Part shown: piece by piece, positions 63,420 to 64,000 of the stretch | Numbering within the stretch: position 1 is the stretch's first letter | Layout: each line of letters opens with the position of its first letter | NCBI GenBank assembly: GCA_964395835.1 | Contig: CAYNBJ010000003.1 | Coordinates: 62,001 to 126,000, forward strand | Length of the DNA: 64,000 nt | Origin: LLD-282 sp964395835 | GTDB taxonomy: Bacteria; Pseudomonadota; Gammaproteobacteria; Berkiellales; Berkiellaceae | Direction: 5' to 3' | Notes under the pieces: generated by a model | Databases searched by the model: none | Told to the model about the DNA's origin: nothing | The model's input: only the letters and a program-made list of their open reading frames with translations | Translations under genes and position numbers: made by a program

Positions 63420-64000
63420 TAGCAGAACGCAGATCTTGAACTTGATTTTTTAAAGGTGCATCAGCGTGAATGATACCTCTGAGGTAGCCTCCGGGTCCTA
63501 AAAGGACCCAAGAAGCTGAGTGTTCAATATGCTGTTCTTCTGGGCTGTATTGCCCGATGTAAATAGAAAGTTTTTGAGCAAATGCCTGTGTATTGAGCGT
63601 TTCTGATCGCAGACCAATCAAAGATCCTCGATAGCGATTGAGAAAATTTTTCATTTCTAGGAGGGAATCATTTTCTGGATCGATTGAGATAAAATACCCC
63701 TGTAAAGGGCAGTCCCTGAGAGCTTCACAGACGCAAGCGAGTTTTTCTGTCATGTGTGGGCAAAATGCCGGACATGATGTATATCCAAAGAAGATTAAGG
63801 ACCAAGAATCCGATTGCTGATCAGATTCCCAAAATGATTCCATATCCGTTGTGCTAAAAGAGTATCCCCTGACAGGCTCTGTTGAGTTTATGAGAATGCC
63901 AGATGGTAGAGATAATGTTTGATGCATTTTCACAGAAAGAGGGGGAGAAGTTTTTGTGATATGATGCGTTAACATCGCAATAGGCAGGATTGCAATCAAC
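63382..64000 (-). CDS. SCO1/SenC-family copper chaperone (partial)
   Basis: SCO proteins deliver copper to cytochrome c oxidase. The frame has the metal-binding CPAFC (CxxxC) motif in 'FGYTSCPAFCPHMTEKL' and a later histidine in 'HSASWVLLGPGG'. A hydrophobic N-terminal stretch is visible at the edge. The frame runs to the window end and the true start may lie beyond, so the N-terminus is uncertain. The 3' end overlaps the DegS-like gene tail to tail. Confidence 0.9.
   Translation of the reverse strand, partial: LIAILPIAMLTHHITKTSPPLSVKMHQTLSLPSGILINSTEPVRGYSFSTTDMESFWESDQQSDSWSLIFFGYTSCPAFCPHMTEKLACVCEALRDCPLQGYFISIDPENDSLLEMKNFLNRYRGSLIGLRSETLNTQAFAQKLSIYIGQYSPEEQHIEHSASWVLLGPGGYLRGIIHADAPLKNQVQDLRSAIKAVHWDRDDLQ

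Overview
The window comes from a low-GC gammaproteobacterium. The gene order nuoH-N / initiator tRNA / nusA-infB-rbfA-truB-rpsO-pnp, the bL25-pth pair and a SUF operon are typical of that class. The large set of ankyrin-repeat (ANK) proteins, the loss of rimP and a short SufD suggest an intracellular or host-associated lineage (Legionellales/Coxiella-like or a related protist/arthropod symbiont). The genus cannot be fixed from the sequence alone. A 100-N scaffold gap at 53412-53511 shows this is a draft assembly.

Region 1 (1-6.2 kb) is the distal half of the complex I operon, nuoH (partial) to nuoN, with overlapping starts and stops. Region 2 (6.25-14.5 kb) is an initiator tRNA-Met with its own promoter and terminator, followed by the translation/RNA operon nusA-infB-rbfA-truB-rpsO-pnp. 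rimP, usually found between the tRNA and nusA, is missing. Region 3 (14.5-27.6 kb) holds a CorC/CNNM-type membrane protein, ffh, a long-form bL25 gene, pth, the SUF operon sufB-C-D-S-U-T, ychF, a small lipoprotein, ung with a DUF2797 gene, and an elongator tRNA-Met.

Region 4 (27.6-59.5 kb) is an accessory island. It has a recent tandem duplication of a TraB/GumN-family gene and nine ANK-type genes. Two of these are giant tail-to-head paralogues (2142 and 1549 residues) that share almost identical DNA blocks; one contains an 879-bp super-repeat. Three further paralogues (47.1, 51.8 and 54.6 kb) share a non-ANK N-terminal domain of about 350 residues. Two of those have the same structured 5' leader, and two share a C-terminal helix ending in a basic tail. 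One carries seven tandem copies of a 38-residue repeat. These look like rapidly recombining, eukaryote-directed effectors; secretion and targets are inference.

Region 5 (59.5-64 kb) returns to envelope functions: an SPFH-nfeD-tolC operon, a divergent DegS-like protease and a SCO1/SenC copper protein cut by the window end.

The strongest candidates for something undescribed are the conserved leader RNA, the shared N-terminal domain of the ANK paralogues, and the block-wise exchange between the giant ANK genes.
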